Assembly (NCBI GenBank): GCA_045655325.1 | Contig: JAZOOY010000062.1 | Span: 27,079-91,078 of the forward strand | Direction: 5' to 3' | Source: UBA1738 sp045655325 | Lineage (GTDB): Bacteria > Bacillota > Clostridia > UBA1381 | Length of the DNA: 64,000 nt | Part shown: positions 51,638 through 60,727 of the stretch, piece after piece | Numbering within the stretch: the stretch's first letter is position 1 | Layout: each line of letters opens with the position of its first letter | The notes under the pieces: model-generated | Told to the model about the DNA's origin: nothing | What the model saw: the letters and a program-made list of their open reading frames with translations, nothing else | Database searches by the model: none | Position numbers and translations under genes: made by a program

Positions 51638-52732
51638 CTACTCATTTAATAAATCAATCGCAAACAGAGCATTCTTTTCTGCAGTTTCCTTGAGTACCTT
51701 ATTGGTTTGATGTAGCTGTTCTTTTCTTTGATTTAATTCATCCATTATATGTGTAAAGATGGATGTAGCATCAGAAGTGGTCATATTTTCCACATTAACC
51801 CAATCCGGTTGGTTTAATGATTCCATAAAAGCACTGATCTTTGGATCGTAAACAAGAGCCATTGCAGGAATTCCTAGAGTTGTTGCATAAATCAGGGAAT
51901 GAAGCCTCATACCAACAACAATTTCTGCACTTGATAAAACAGAAAACATTTCCGGAACTGAAAGTTCTCGGTTGATTGCATAGGAATCATTCTTCATTTT
52001 TTTCATCACATTGCGAGATACTTCCAAATCGGCAGGATACTGCATAGGAACAAAAAGCGGATAAATATTGTGATTTTCAACCATAAAATCGCAAAATTCT
52101 GCCATTGTTGTTTCAAAATTGTGTGCAGATTTTTTCCATTCGCGTATAGAAACAACACACAAACGTCTTCCGTTAGGAACACCGGCCATGTTAGTAAAAT
52201 ATTTACCGGAAAAATCTTCGGAAAAATCTAAAGTGAATGCCGGATCAGCGGTTATTGTGATTTGAGGTTTTGAAACCCCCATAGACTTTAATTCTTCATC
52301 GGATTTATCATCACGAAGGGTTATAACATTTACCTTGTTTAGTATTTTTGTGGCAAGGAAGCGGTTAAATTTTTTATTTATTGGCCCAACACCATTTGCA
52401 TAAAGCATAGTCTTTATTCCGCATTTCTGTGCCAGGTGAATAATTGTCAGATAGTAAAGCAATGATTTACTGCTTGTCACATCCTGAAGAAGACTTCCAC
52501 CACCAAAAAGCAACATTTTTGATGATTTCAGTTCTTTAATAATTTTAAACAGATTATAGCGGTATATAGATTTTACTCCGTAGACTATAGCGGTTGATTC
52601 GGGAGTTTTTGAAAGAACAGTAACATCAAGGTCTGGCTTTTTGCTTCTTAGTGTGTTAAGGATGGCAAAAAGCAGCGCTTCATCACCACTGTTTGCAAAG
52701 CCGTGATAGCCGGATATAACGATATCAGCCAT
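51638..52732 (-). CDS. csaB: Polysaccharide pyruvyl transferase CsaB
   Basis: This 364-residue enzyme adds a ketal-linked pyruvate from phosphoenolpyruvate to the secondary cell wall polymer, creating the ligand for SLH-domain proteins. ISGYHGFANSGDEALL at the N-terminus, FGGGSLLQDVTSSKSLLYY and SSAEIVVGMRLHSLIYA are the CsaB pattern; length matches. It overlaps the DUF5693 gene by one base and is the last gene of an operon starting with a MurJ-like flippase. SLH proteins are not in the window. Confidence 0.93.
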   Translation of the reverse strand: MADIVISGYHGFANSGDEALLFAILNTLRSKKPDLDVTVLSKTPESTAIVYGVKSIYRYNLFKIIKELKSSKMLLFGGGSLLQDVTSSKSLLYYLTIIHLAQKCGIKTMLYANGVGPINKKFNRFLATKILNKVNVITLRDDKSDEELKSMGVSKPQITITADPAFTLDFSEDFSGKYFTNMAGVPNGRRLCVVSIREWKKSAHNFETTMAEFCDFMVENHNIYPLFVPMQYPADLEVSRNVMKKMKNDSYAINRELSVPEMFSVLSSAEIVVGMRLHSLIYATTLGIPAMALVYDPKISAFMESLNQPDWVNVENMTTSDATSIFTHIMDELNQRKEQLHQTNKVLKETAEKNALFAIDLLNE

Positions 52733-54783
52733 TATCTCATCTCCGTATTCTCTAATCTTTTGCAGATTATCTTAACTATTTTTAAAAGTACCCAATTTGC
52801 CACAAATGCCACCAATGAAACCAATATGCCAACTAAAAGACCGTTTATGGTACGCATAACGATTGTCTGGAAATTGGTAAATACATGGCAGAAACTATTA
52901 GAAATTGATGCAGCAAGAACAGATGAGGCAATTGCCAGAATCCATTTTAGCGCATCTGCATTTGTGTTTTTAACATAGTATATCAAAAGGATAACAGCAG
53001 GATAACCGATGAGAAATTCCTTTGTTCTAGGACGTGCCGGGAAAATTTCAGTAAGGGTACTTCTCATAAGTTTTTCTACTTCACTAATTTCATTCACATT
53101 TCCGCTACGAATAATATAGTAGATACCAACAGCAGCAATAACACCGCCGATAAGTAGCCAGTAAACCTTAATACGTGCATTCAGAACATTTTTTATGTCT
53201 GACAAAAATCTTGAGTTTACTTTTTTAATAAACATCAGGTAGAAGATACATGCAGTATATGCAATAGGTACAATCAAAGACAACTTTATTCCACGGAATA
53301 TATCAGTATTGATGTAATACGAAATTCCGGAAAGAAGAGTTCCCTGACCAACGGCGCCTATAAGAAGTGTACCAATCATAAGTACAACAGCCGAAATGGT
53401 AAGGAGTGGCAGGGAAAGTTTGTCTTTTGCCATTTTTACGAAGTAAAGGAACACTGTCATGGCAAAACAGGAGTGCACAAATGCGTATACTGTCGGGTAC
53501 AATGAAAGAAGTACTTCCGGTATAATGAACGAAGCCACAAATGCAACGGCAGAAAGTGCCAGTACAATCATTACCAAAGAAAACTTCTTACTTCCTGTTA
53601 CCATCTGATATGCAAGAAGCATACACATTATCATAATAACTGCGCAGATAGCGGAGTTAAGTCTTTTATTTGGTATATAATCAAGTCTGTTTATTTCAGA
53701 GGTCTGTGTGAAACCGTTTTGTTCAATCTTTTCTATATATTCTTTTACTGCCTTAACTGTGTAATCAGCACAATCTATATATGAAACGCCTGTTGGCTCC
53801 ATAGGTGTTACAGTAATAAATCTGATGTTTCTATCAAGTGTTGAATTGAAGAACTGTTCAGTTCTGTACTTATAGTTTGAATCATCGGCATGTGTGTCAT
53901 CGTATGTTTCGTATGAGCGCATAATCTTTTGTGTACCGCCACTTTTGATGACATCATTAAAAACTTCCGTATATCCAAAGAACTTCTGGTTTGAAAGATT
54001 ATCGGTGTTTTCAGTAACTACAAGGGTCATATCGTTATTTTTTATCAGCTTTGAAATTTCCTTGTAGTTTGCAGTATTTTCTTTGCCTTTTGGAACGTCG
54101 TATGCATCAGCTTTGAGATTCAAAAATTCAATGTCATACTTTTTTATGAGATGATCGATATCTTTAAAATGTTCCACGTTTTCATAATTTTTCACTTTAT
54201 AGATAAGTGCAACATCAAAGCCCTTGTTCTTAAGAGTTGTTATAACATTTTCGTTATAACCGATAGCATAATCCCATAAGTTTTTGCGTCCGTCAAAGAA
54301 TACATATATGTCAAGACCGTCAACGTTGCCTATTTCTGCATATTCGCTGGCAGAAAATTTTCTAGGCAAAGAGTGTCTGAAAAGTTCCTTTTTTTCTTCA
54401 TCGTTTATTAAAACAACGTAACTGCCGGGAGCAATGCTGGGGCAACGCTCTTTGATAATTTTTGCGATTCTAATGCTTTGCTCATCATATTTGGCGCGTA
54501 ATTTATTATATTCTATGGTAGTAACAGCACCGAGTGTATTAAGTTGGTTCAGGTCTTCTTCCATAACAGATACGGTTGTTACCCCTAAATCCTTAAATTC
54601 ATCAAGAACTTCGTCGAATTTATCCTGAGGAATTTTACTCATCATGTTGTTATATAGCACAGAAACGGTAACGTTATTGTTTTTTGTTTCTGAAGAAATG
54701 CGCAAACCTATTCCAGGTAATAGCATAACAAACATAACGGCAAGAATTATCCAAGCTCCAAATCTAGTAATAAAATTTTTCAT
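52732..54783 (-). CDS. DUF5693 family membrane protein
   Basis: This 683-residue protein has one membrane helix near residues 10-27, an exported region of about 350 residues (containing SVMEEDLNQL, YVVLINDEEKK and PMEPTGVSYIDCADYTVKAV) and a C-terminal block of about eight helices. I recognise it as DUF5693, commonly placed beside csaB in Clostridia. The function is unknown; a role in making or pyruvylating the wall polymer is likely from context. I start it at ATG 54783 behind AAAGGAT; a further upstream ATG would read into the flippase gene. It overlaps csaB by one base. Confidence 0.82.
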   Translation of the reverse strand: MKNFITRFGAWIILAVMFVMLLPGIGLRISSETKNNNVTVSVLYNNMMSKIPQDKFDEVLDEFKDLGVTTVSVMEEDLNQLNTLGAVTTIEYNKLRAKYDEQSIRIAKIIKERCPSIAPGSYVVLINDEEKKELFRHSLPRKFSASEYAEIGNVDGLDIYVFFDGRKNLWDYAIGYNENVITTLKNKGFDVALIYKVKNYENVEHFKDIDHLIKKYDIEFLNLKADAYDVPKGKENTANYKEISKLIKNNDMTLVVTENTDNLSNQKFFGYTEVFNDVIKSGGTQKIMRSYETYDDTHADDSNYKYRTEQFFNSTLDRNIRFITVTPMEPTGVSYIDCADYTVKAVKEYIEKIEQNGFTQTSEINRLDYIPNKRLNSAICAVIMIMCMLLAYQMVTGSKKFSLVMIVLALSAVAFVASFIIPEVLLSLYPTVYAFVHSCFAMTVFLYFVKMAKDKLSLPLLTISAVVLMIGTLLIGAVGQGTLLSGISYYINTDIFRGIKLSLIVPIAYTACIFYLMFIKKVNSRFLSDIKNVLNARIKVYWLLIGGVIAAVGIYYIIRSGNVNEISEVEKLMRSTLTEIFPARPRTKEFLIGYPAVILLIYYVKNTNADALKWILAIASSVLAASISNSFCHVFTNFQTIVMRTINGLLVGILVSLVAFVANWVLLKIVKIICKRLENTEMR

Positions 54784-54788
54784 TGATA

Positions 54789-56303
54789 TCAATCCTTTCT
54801 GGCGCTTTTTAGCAGATATTTTAAAGTTCCGGTTGCAATCAGCGAGCCTGCATAGACTATTCCGCAAATTATAAGAGGAATAACAAATGTGATATATCCG
54901 TGAGTGAATTCCGGCATAAGGGTATTAAAGATAATATACACCACAAATGCCAAAGCTCCTGATATAAAAATTTTGGCGATTGTAATAAGTAAATCCTTTT
55001 TCCAGTAAGCTCCCACAACTTTGCGTATGCCTGTTGCAATCAAAATGGCATATCCTGACAGCAAAACCGATGTTGATATTGCGATGCACAAGGATTGAAG
55101 TGTAATATTCATTCCGTTTAGTGTCACATCAGGTACAAAATATTTAATCGCTATATTACAAATTGCATTAATCAAAATGATAACTAAAGTTCCGATAACA
55201 GGGTAATTATATTTGCCGGCGAGGTATAGTATTTTGTTGAAAAGTTCCTGACAAACATAACCCAAAATACCAAGACTGTATATGAAAAACATAATTGAAA
55301 CGCTCATGGTTGACTCTGCAGTGAAAGAACCTCTTTCGTAAAGCAGTCTGATTATGTCAGAGCCAAACACACCGATAACCAGCAAAAACGGAAGGAAGAT
55401 GGCAGTCATTGTGGAGATTATATAACGTAAAAGGTCGTTTACATAATCTATGTTACCTTCTTCATAGTTCTTAGAAATTGCGGGGAAGATAACTGTAGAC
55501 ATAGCAACAACAAAAATACTGGATATTGTAACGAATAGTGTTGATGCATAATTGAATGTTGAAGCCATACCGGCACTGTCAGTAACAAAAGCACGGTCGG
55601 TATAAAAACATAGCTGGAACATCATATTTGAAATGAAAATCCACATAATTTCGATGTTTTTACCCGAATGGTTTGAGTACTTGTCCTTTGAAAGTAAGGT
55701 GTATTTCTTTTTATAGAATGATGGCAACAGAATAAGTATGTGCAAAAACCATCCTATAGTGGTCACCACGCCTATTGTAATGATAGAAACATCAAGCATG
55801 TACAAAGTCAGAATGATAAGTATGTTATAAGGCAGGCTCATAACCGACGTGATAAAGAATGCACGTTCGTTTTGAAGTACGCCTGAAATGATGTATGCAA
55901 TAACAACAAAAACCAGCGAAGGAATCATTATATAGAACAATTCTGTTGCAATGGCAAAGTTCTCCGGGCTAAGGTTTGGAAGTATAATGTTGATAATAGG
56001 TTTGGAAAAGAGTGCCATTAAAACCGATGCAACAACTAACCATCCAAAAGATTTTTTAATAAAATACGAAACATAGGCTTTTTCTTGCCCTGAATTCTCC
56101 GGTTTGTTTATGTTTTTTATTACAAGTGTTGACAGAGCTACACCAATACCGGTAAATATCAATGTTACAAGCCCGAAGACCTGAAAATATATGTCTGCCA
56201 TTGTGCCTGTTCCGAAAAATTGCGCAAAAATAATGTCACGGAAAAATCCCAGACCTTTTGCAAAAACTATTCCTAAAACTACCATTATATAAGCATTACC
56301 CAT
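54789..56303 (-). CDS. MurJ/MviN-like lipid flippase
   Basis: This 504-residue polytopic protein of about 14 helices begins with IMVVLGIVFAKGLGFFRDII and AQFFGTGTMADIYFQVF, the MurJ N-terminal pattern. FNYASTLFVTISSIFVVAMSTVIFP (in two blocks) and RLLYERGSFTAESTMSVS follow, typical of the MviN family. It probably flips a lipid-linked precursor, either lipid II or the wall polymer handled by this operon. It is the first gene of the csaB operon with its own promoter, and the DUF5693 gene follows after 5 bases. Confidence 0.88.
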   Translation of the reverse strand: MGNAYIMVVLGIVFAKGLGFFRDIIFAQFFGTGTMADIYFQVFGLVTLIFTGIGVALSTLVIKNINKPENSGQEKAYVSYFIKKSFGWLVVASVLMALFSKPIINIILPNLSPENFAIATELFYIMIPSLVFVVIAYIISGVLQNERAFFITSVMSLPYNILIILTLYMLDVSIITIGVVTTIGWFLHILILLPSFYKKKYTLLSKDKYSNHSGKNIEIMWIFISNMMFQLCFYTDRAFVTDSAGMASTFNYASTLFVTISSIFVVAMSTVIFPAISKNYEEGNIDYVNDLLRYIISTMTAIFLPFLLVIGVFGSDIIRLLYERGSFTAESTMSVSIMFFIYSLGILGYVCQELFNKILYLAGKYNYPVIGTLVIILINAICNIAIKYFVPDVTLNGMNITLQSLCIAISTSVLLSGYAILIATGIRKVVGAYWKKDLLITIAKIFISGALAFVVYIIFNTLMPEFTHGYITFVIPLIICGIVYAGSLIATGTLKYLLKSARKD

Positions 56304-56358
56304 TGTAAAGAAACTCCCTAAATAGAATTATGATATAGATTTAATATATTTAATAAAT

Positions 56359-56387
56359 ATTATACACTACTATGGTATTTAAGTCAA
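56359..56387 (-). promoter_or_regulatory. Promoter for the MurJ-like, DUF5693 and csaB operon
   Basis: Minus-strand TTGACT, 17 bases, TATAAT. Leader of about 50 bases, then AGGGAG. Confidence 0.78.
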
Positions 56388-56485
56388 CTTATAGCATAAA
56401 AAAATCGAACAATATAAGTCATTTAAAACAGAATATTGTTGCTGTGAAAAACCTTGTAAAAAACAATTGGTAATTTATTCTCTTC

Positions 56486-56515
56486 TTGACACAATACTCA
56501 GGATTCAGTTATAAT
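56486..56515 (+). promoter_or_regulatory. Promoter for the phosphodiester glycosidase gene
   Basis: TTGACA, 18 bases, TATAAT; divergent from the flippase promoter. Confidence 0.75.
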
Positions 56516-56548
56516 TATAGTTGCGATAATATTTATTTGGAGGACTAT

Positions 56549-58765
56549 ATGAGAGCATTTACTGCATTTATTATAGCGGCAATACTACTTAATACTGTGG
56601 GGTATGCCGCACCAATACAAAAATATGAAGAGGTTATTCCGATAACACCCGGTATAACACTAACAAAAATTCAGGAATTTCACTCTGACCATAGTATAAG
56701 TTATTCGTACATTAAAGCTGACCTTACTGACGAAAACACAAAACTCAAACTTTTAAAGTCAGAAAATGGAATTGACGTAGTTGATACTGTTAATAATCTT
56801 GCAAAAACAAATGAGGATGTAGTTGCTGCAATCAATGCAGACTTTTTCTCAATACAATCGGGTAATAAGGGTTTTTCACTGGGTATAGAAATTGAGGACG
56901 GAGTTTTAAAACAATCACCGATTAATCCTTCAACAATGGCTACGATTGCGTATTTAGACGATAAAATAGCAATGTCATATCTTGACTTTAATATTTCGGT
57001 GGTTGCACCAAACGGAGAAAGCAATAAGATTACACACCTTAATAAGCATACTACGTATTATGGTGATATCCTTATGTATACAAAGGGATTTAATGGCGGA
57101 ATGTCACCTGCACCGGGCGGTGAAGTGGTTGAAGTTTTGGTAGACGATGGCAAGATTGTTGAGTTCAGACGAAATATGCCACCGGTTGAGATCCCTGAGG
57201 ACGGTTGTGTACTTGTGGTTTCCGAAGGCGTCAATATGTTCCTTGCAAACAACTTTAACGTAGGAGATGAAGTTGAATTTGATTACTATATTTCGCCAGA
57301 TATACAGGAAGCCGAAATCGCATTTGGTGGCGGAGCTATGCTGGTTGAAAATGGTGTAGAAGTAGGTGAATTTTCACATGTTGTCAGCGGAAATCACCCA
57401 AGAAGTGCAATCGGAGTTGCTGAGGACGGTAAAACAATGTATATTGTTGCAGTTGATGGTCGTCAGGATATCAGCCGTGGAATGAGTATGTCGCAATTGG
57501 CTAAATTGATGTTATCACTTGGTTGCCATAATGCGGTGAATCTTGATGGTGGCGGTTCTACGAATATGGTTGCTTCAACTATGTGGAATCCTGAAATTCA
57601 TACAGTAAACTCCAAGACAGAAAACCGAAAAGTAATTAATGCAATAGGTTTGACATATACTGCACAGAGTGATAACAAAGTTCATAAAATTGATATGAAA
57701 ACGGATAAAGACACAGTTTTTGCAGGTCATCCTGTAAAGATATCTGTGGCAGCGTATGATAGTAATATGAGACCTGTTTCAGGTAAAGTGGAATTGTCTT
57801 CAGATTACGGCACCATTAAGGATGGCGTATTTATACCTGAACGTTCAGGAGAAGCATTGGTGAAAGCAAAATGTGGAGATGTATCAGCACAAGCATCGGT
57901 TTATGTTGTGGACGAAGTTGCAGGAATTGAAACTGATAGTTACATCAGGCTTGAAAACGGTGGAAGCTGTGAATTCAGTATAAATGCTTTTGACAGTCTG
58001 GGACATTATGTAAGAGTTACAAATACTGAAAAATTTGAAATATATTCTTCGAATGAAAAGATTGTATCGGTTGACGGAAGAAGACTAACTGCGCATTCGG
58101 AAGGAACGGCGATAATAACCGTGAAAAAAGATGGTGCAGTATCATATATTTCGGTAGCGGTTGATGATAGTGCCAGCGAAAAGAAGATAAAATTCAAAGC
58201 ACCGTCTACCAATTTGTATTCACAAAACTTAATTCCATCACATAAGACAATGGTTGTTGGTGCGGTTTGCGGTGATGTAAAAAACCTTATATCAGGTTTT
58301 GTGAATTCCAAAGTAAGAAAAGAAATGTCAAATAACCCTGACGGGGTAGTGATTGGTGACCTTGGCGGGTTTAAAAACTATGAAACAGAAAATGCGTTGT
58401 GCGTGAATATTGATACATCTTCAGGCGGTATCAGGAGTACTTCGCCAGAGCAGTGGAATAAAATTGTTGATGCAATTAGTAAGTCACAAAAGAAGAACGT
58501 ATTCATATTTTCCGATAATTCCATATTTGGAAGTTCAGATTTTGAGAATAAAGTAATTAAAGACTATTTTTCAACACTTGATAAAAATGTATTTATAGTT
58601 ACAGCGGGTGAAAACAACACGTATAAAAACATAAACGGCGTAAATTATTTTACAGTAGGGAACCAGACGGGAGTAAGTCTTGATTTAGGTTATTTATCTA
58701 ACTATAAATATCTTGTTTTTCATTTTGGCGAAAATGTAACTTTTGAGTGGAAAAACTGGTTTTAA
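56549..58765 (+). CDS. Secreted phosphodiester glycosidase (NAGPA-like) with Ig-like and unknown C-terminal domains
   Basis: This 738-residue protein has a signal peptide cut near GYA-AP (residue 20). Residues about 60-375 form a NAGPA domain (PF09992): AAINADFFSIQSGNKGFSLG, GNHPRSAIGVAEDGKTMYIVAVDGRQ and MLSLGCHNAVNLDGGGSTNM are its core blocks, so it should cleave sugar-phosphodiester bonds as in wall polymers. Residues 385-560 look like Big_2-type Ig repeats. Residues 570-738 have phosphoesterase-like strands (NVFIFSDNSIFGSSDFENK) but no obvious metal site. I start it at ATG 56549 behind GGAGGA. It is divergent from the MurJ-csaB operon, suggesting a shared polymer. Confidence 0.85.
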   Translation: MRAFTAFIIAAILLNTVGYAAPIQKYEEVIPITPGITLTKIQEFHSDHSISYSYIKADLTDENTKLKLLKSENGIDVVDTVNNLAKTNEDVVAAINADFFSIQSGNKGFSLGIEIEDGVLKQSPINPSTMATIAYLDDKIAMSYLDFNISVVAPNGESNKITHLNKHTTYYGDILMYTKGFNGGMSPAPGGEVVEVLVDDGKIVEFRRNMPPVEIPEDGCVLVVSEGVNMFLANNFNVGDEVEFDYYISPDIQEAEIAFGGGAMLVENGVEVGEFSHVVSGNHPRSAIGVAEDGKTMYIVAVDGRQDISRGMSMSQLAKLMLSLGCHNAVNLDGGGSTNMVASTMWNPEIHTVNSKTENRKVINAIGLTYTAQSDNKVHKIDMKTDKDTVFAGHPVKISVAAYDSNMRPVSGKVELSSDYGTIKDGVFIPERSGEALVKAKCGDVSAQASVYVVDEVAGIETDSYIRLENGGSCEFSINAFDSLGHYVRVTNTEKFEIYSSNEKIVSVDGRRLTAHSEGTAIITVKKDGAVSYISVAVDDSASEKKIKFKAPSTNLYSQNLIPSHKTMVVGAVCGDVKNLISGFVNSKVRKEMSNNPDGVVIGDLGGFKNYETENALCVNIDTSSGGIRSTSPEQWNKIVDAISKSQKKNVFIFSDNSIFGSSDFENKVIKDYFSTLDKNVFIVTAGENNTYKNINGVNYFTVGNQTGVSLDLGYLSNYKYLVFHFGENVTFEWKNWF

Positions 58766-58771
58766 TCCATG

Positions 58772-58797
58772 AAAATACCCGAGAAATCGGGTATTTT
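58772..58797 (+). terminator. Terminator after the glycosidase gene
   Basis: AAATACCCGA-GAAA-TCGGGTATTT with a GNRA loop and T run. Confidence 0.92.
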
Positions 58798-58800
58798 TTA

Positions 58801-58829
58801 TTGCGAAAGGCTATAAGTTGTGGTATAAT
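58801..58829 (+). promoter_or_regulatory. Promoter for the second histidine phosphatase gene
   Basis: TTGCGA, 17 bases, TATAAT with extended TGG. Confidence 0.7.
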
Positions 58830-58927
58830 TAAATGTAGATTGTTAAATCAAAAGGGAAAATAAAAAAGTAGTATAAAATGCAAAAGAAAATTTACACAAA
58901 TGCAATCACTATATGAGAGGTGAAATT

Positions 58928-59641
58928 ATGTTACTATACTATTTACGTCATGGTGACCCTATATATAATCCTGATTCATTAACTCCATTAGGACACAGAC
59001 AGGCAGAAGCACTCGCAAAACGCTTGGCGGTTTATGGACTTGATAAAATTTATGCGTCAACATCCAACCGAGCAATACAAACAGCACAGCCTACTTGTGA
59101 GCTTTTGAAGATGGAAATGGAAACTCTGGCTTTTGCCGATGAACGATATGCCTGGGAAGACCTTGCGTTTGAAACGGAAGAGGGAAGAACCTGGGGAGTT
59201 AAAAGCAAACGCCTAATGGAACTTGCATCAAGCCCTGAAATGATGTCTTTATACCACAAATGGTACGAGCATCCTGAAATCAAGGAACTTGGTATGCAAA
59301 ATGGAATAGAAAGAATCGCAAAAGAAAGCGATGAGTTTCTGCGAAATTTAGGCTTTGAGCATATTAAGGATACGGGTACATATAAAGTAACAGAGCCGAA
59401 GTACGAAAGAGTGGCACTGTTTGCCCATTACGGCTTTGGCATGGCATTTTTGAGCTGTATTTTAGACATTCCGTACCCAGTACTAATCAAGCATTTTGAT
59501 ATATGCCACACAGGAATGACCGTAATCAATTTTGAAGAAAAAGATGGAATTGCAACTCCAAAAATTCTGACAATGTCATCCGATTCTCATATTTATAAAG
59601 AGGGTCTTCCTACAAACCATGTTAACGAAGTAAGATATTAA
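58928..59641 (+). CDS. Histidine phosphatase family protein, second paralog
   Basis: This 237-residue protein carries LLYYLRHGDP with His8 as phospho-acceptor, STSNRAIQTAQPT as the second phosphate-binding Arg block, and ALFAHYGFG with the second catalytic His. A long insertion between residues 90 and 150 (WEDLAFETEEGRTWG onward) separates it from the gene at 10.0 kb. I use ATG 58928 because AGAGGTGA lies just before it; ATG 58913 is part of that site. The YitT-family gene follows by 11 bases. The substrate is unknown. Confidence 0.88.
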   Translation: MLLYYLRHGDPIYNPDSLTPLGHRQAEALAKRLAVYGLDKIYASTSNRAIQTAQPTCELLKMEMETLAFADERYAWEDLAFETEEGRTWGVKSKRLMELASSPEMMSLYHKWYEHPEIKELGMQNGIERIAKESDEFLRNLGFEHIKDTGTYKVTEPKYERVALFAHYGFGMAFLSCILDIPYPVLIKHFDICHTGMTVINFEEKDGIATPKILTMSSDSHIYKEGLPTNHVNEVRY

Positions 59642-59652
59642 AGGAGCAAAGA

Positions 59653-60540
59653 ATGAGTTTAAGAAAAGCATTTAGCGAAATAAAGATTAAGAATTTAATA
59701 CTTCTGACTATCGCAGGTTTTATTAACGCCTTTGGTATTACTGTGTTTTTGGCACCTGTAAAGCTTTACGACAGTGGTATATCAGGAACATCAATGTTAC
59801 TTTCGCAAGTAACACCTGAAATGTTTTCTTTGTCTTTGTTCTTGCTTATTTTGAATATCCCACTATTTATTTTCGGTTACAAAAAGCAAGGATTGACATT
59901 TACTGCATATTCGATGTATGCTGTTGCGATGTATTCTTTGGGATCATACCTTATAACCGATGTTCTGCCGATTGACGTATCTTTGGCATCTCCGCTTGCG
60001 GGAAATGACCTGCTACTTTGTGCACTATTTGGCGGACTTATTTCGGGTGTGGGAAGCGGTCTTACTATTCGATTTGGTGGTGCAATTGACGGTGTGGAAG
60101 TTATGGCGGTACTGTTTGCCAAGAAACTCGGTATCACCGTTGGTACTTTCGTAATGATATATAACGTAATTTTATATATAATCTGCGGAACTGTAATGGG
60201 AAGCTGGATTCTGCCGCTTTATTCAATTGTTACTTATGGCGCAGGACTTAAAACCATTGACTTTATTGTAGAGGGTATTGATCGTTCAAAAGCGGCTATG
60301 ATAATAACATCAAAGCCTGACGAAATCTGCAAAACCTTAATGGAAACCTTTGAAAGCGGAATTACCAAAATCCCTGCAAAAGGCGGTTATTCAGGCGAGG
60401 ATATGACGATGGTTTATTTCATTCTTGACCGTTTCCAGATTTCAAAGATGACAGATGTAGTTCATCAGATTGATGGAGGTGCATTCATAACGATTTCTGA
60501 AGTTGCGGATGTGTTTAAGTCAAATATGACCATGGAATAA
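59653..60540 (+). CDS. YitT family membrane protein
   Basis: This 295-residue protein has five or six membrane helices in its first 215 residues (LTIAGFINAFGITVFLAPVKLYDSGISG in two blocks, GLISGVGSGLTIRFGGAIDGVEVMA) and a cytoplasmic DUF2179 domain at the end (AAMIITSKPDEICKTLME, GGYSGEDMTMVYFIL). This is the YitT/YpjC-like family of uncertain function. AAGGAG precedes the ATG, and it is probably cotranscribed with the phosphatase gene upstream. Confidence 0.92.
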   Translation: MSLRKAFSEIKIKNLILLTIAGFINAFGITVFLAPVKLYDSGISGTSMLLSQVTPEMFSLSLFLLILNIPLFIFGYKKQGLTFTAYSMYAVAMYSLGSYLITDVLPIDVSLASPLAGNDLLLCALFGGLISGVGSGLTIRFGGAIDGVEVMAVLFAKKLGITVGTFVMIYNVILYIICGTVMGSWILPLYSIVTYGAGLKTIDFIVEGIDRSKAAMIITSKPDEICKTLMETFESGITKIPAKGGYSGEDMTMVYFILDRFQISKMTDVVHQIDGGAFITISEVADVFKSNMTME

Positions 60541-60622
60541 AAATTATAAAATTGAAAAAAATAATACAGAATATAAAAACAAATTTTAGTAAAATTTGCG
60601 AAAATTTTCTCGCACAAAAATA

Positions 60623-60651
60623 TTGAAAAATGAGTATTTTTATGTTATAAT
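60623..60651 (+). promoter_or_regulatory. Promoter for the CofE-like gene
   Basis: TTGAAA, 17 bases, TATAAT with extended TGT. The preceding 80 bases are AT-rich with a weak AAATTTT/AAAATTT repeat and no clear terminator. Confidence 0.72.
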
Positions 60652-60727
60652 ATGTCGGTGATAAAATTTTAGATAAATTCTCGCATATATGTTGAGATGA
60701 ATTTTCATAGAAATGAAGGGATTTAAG

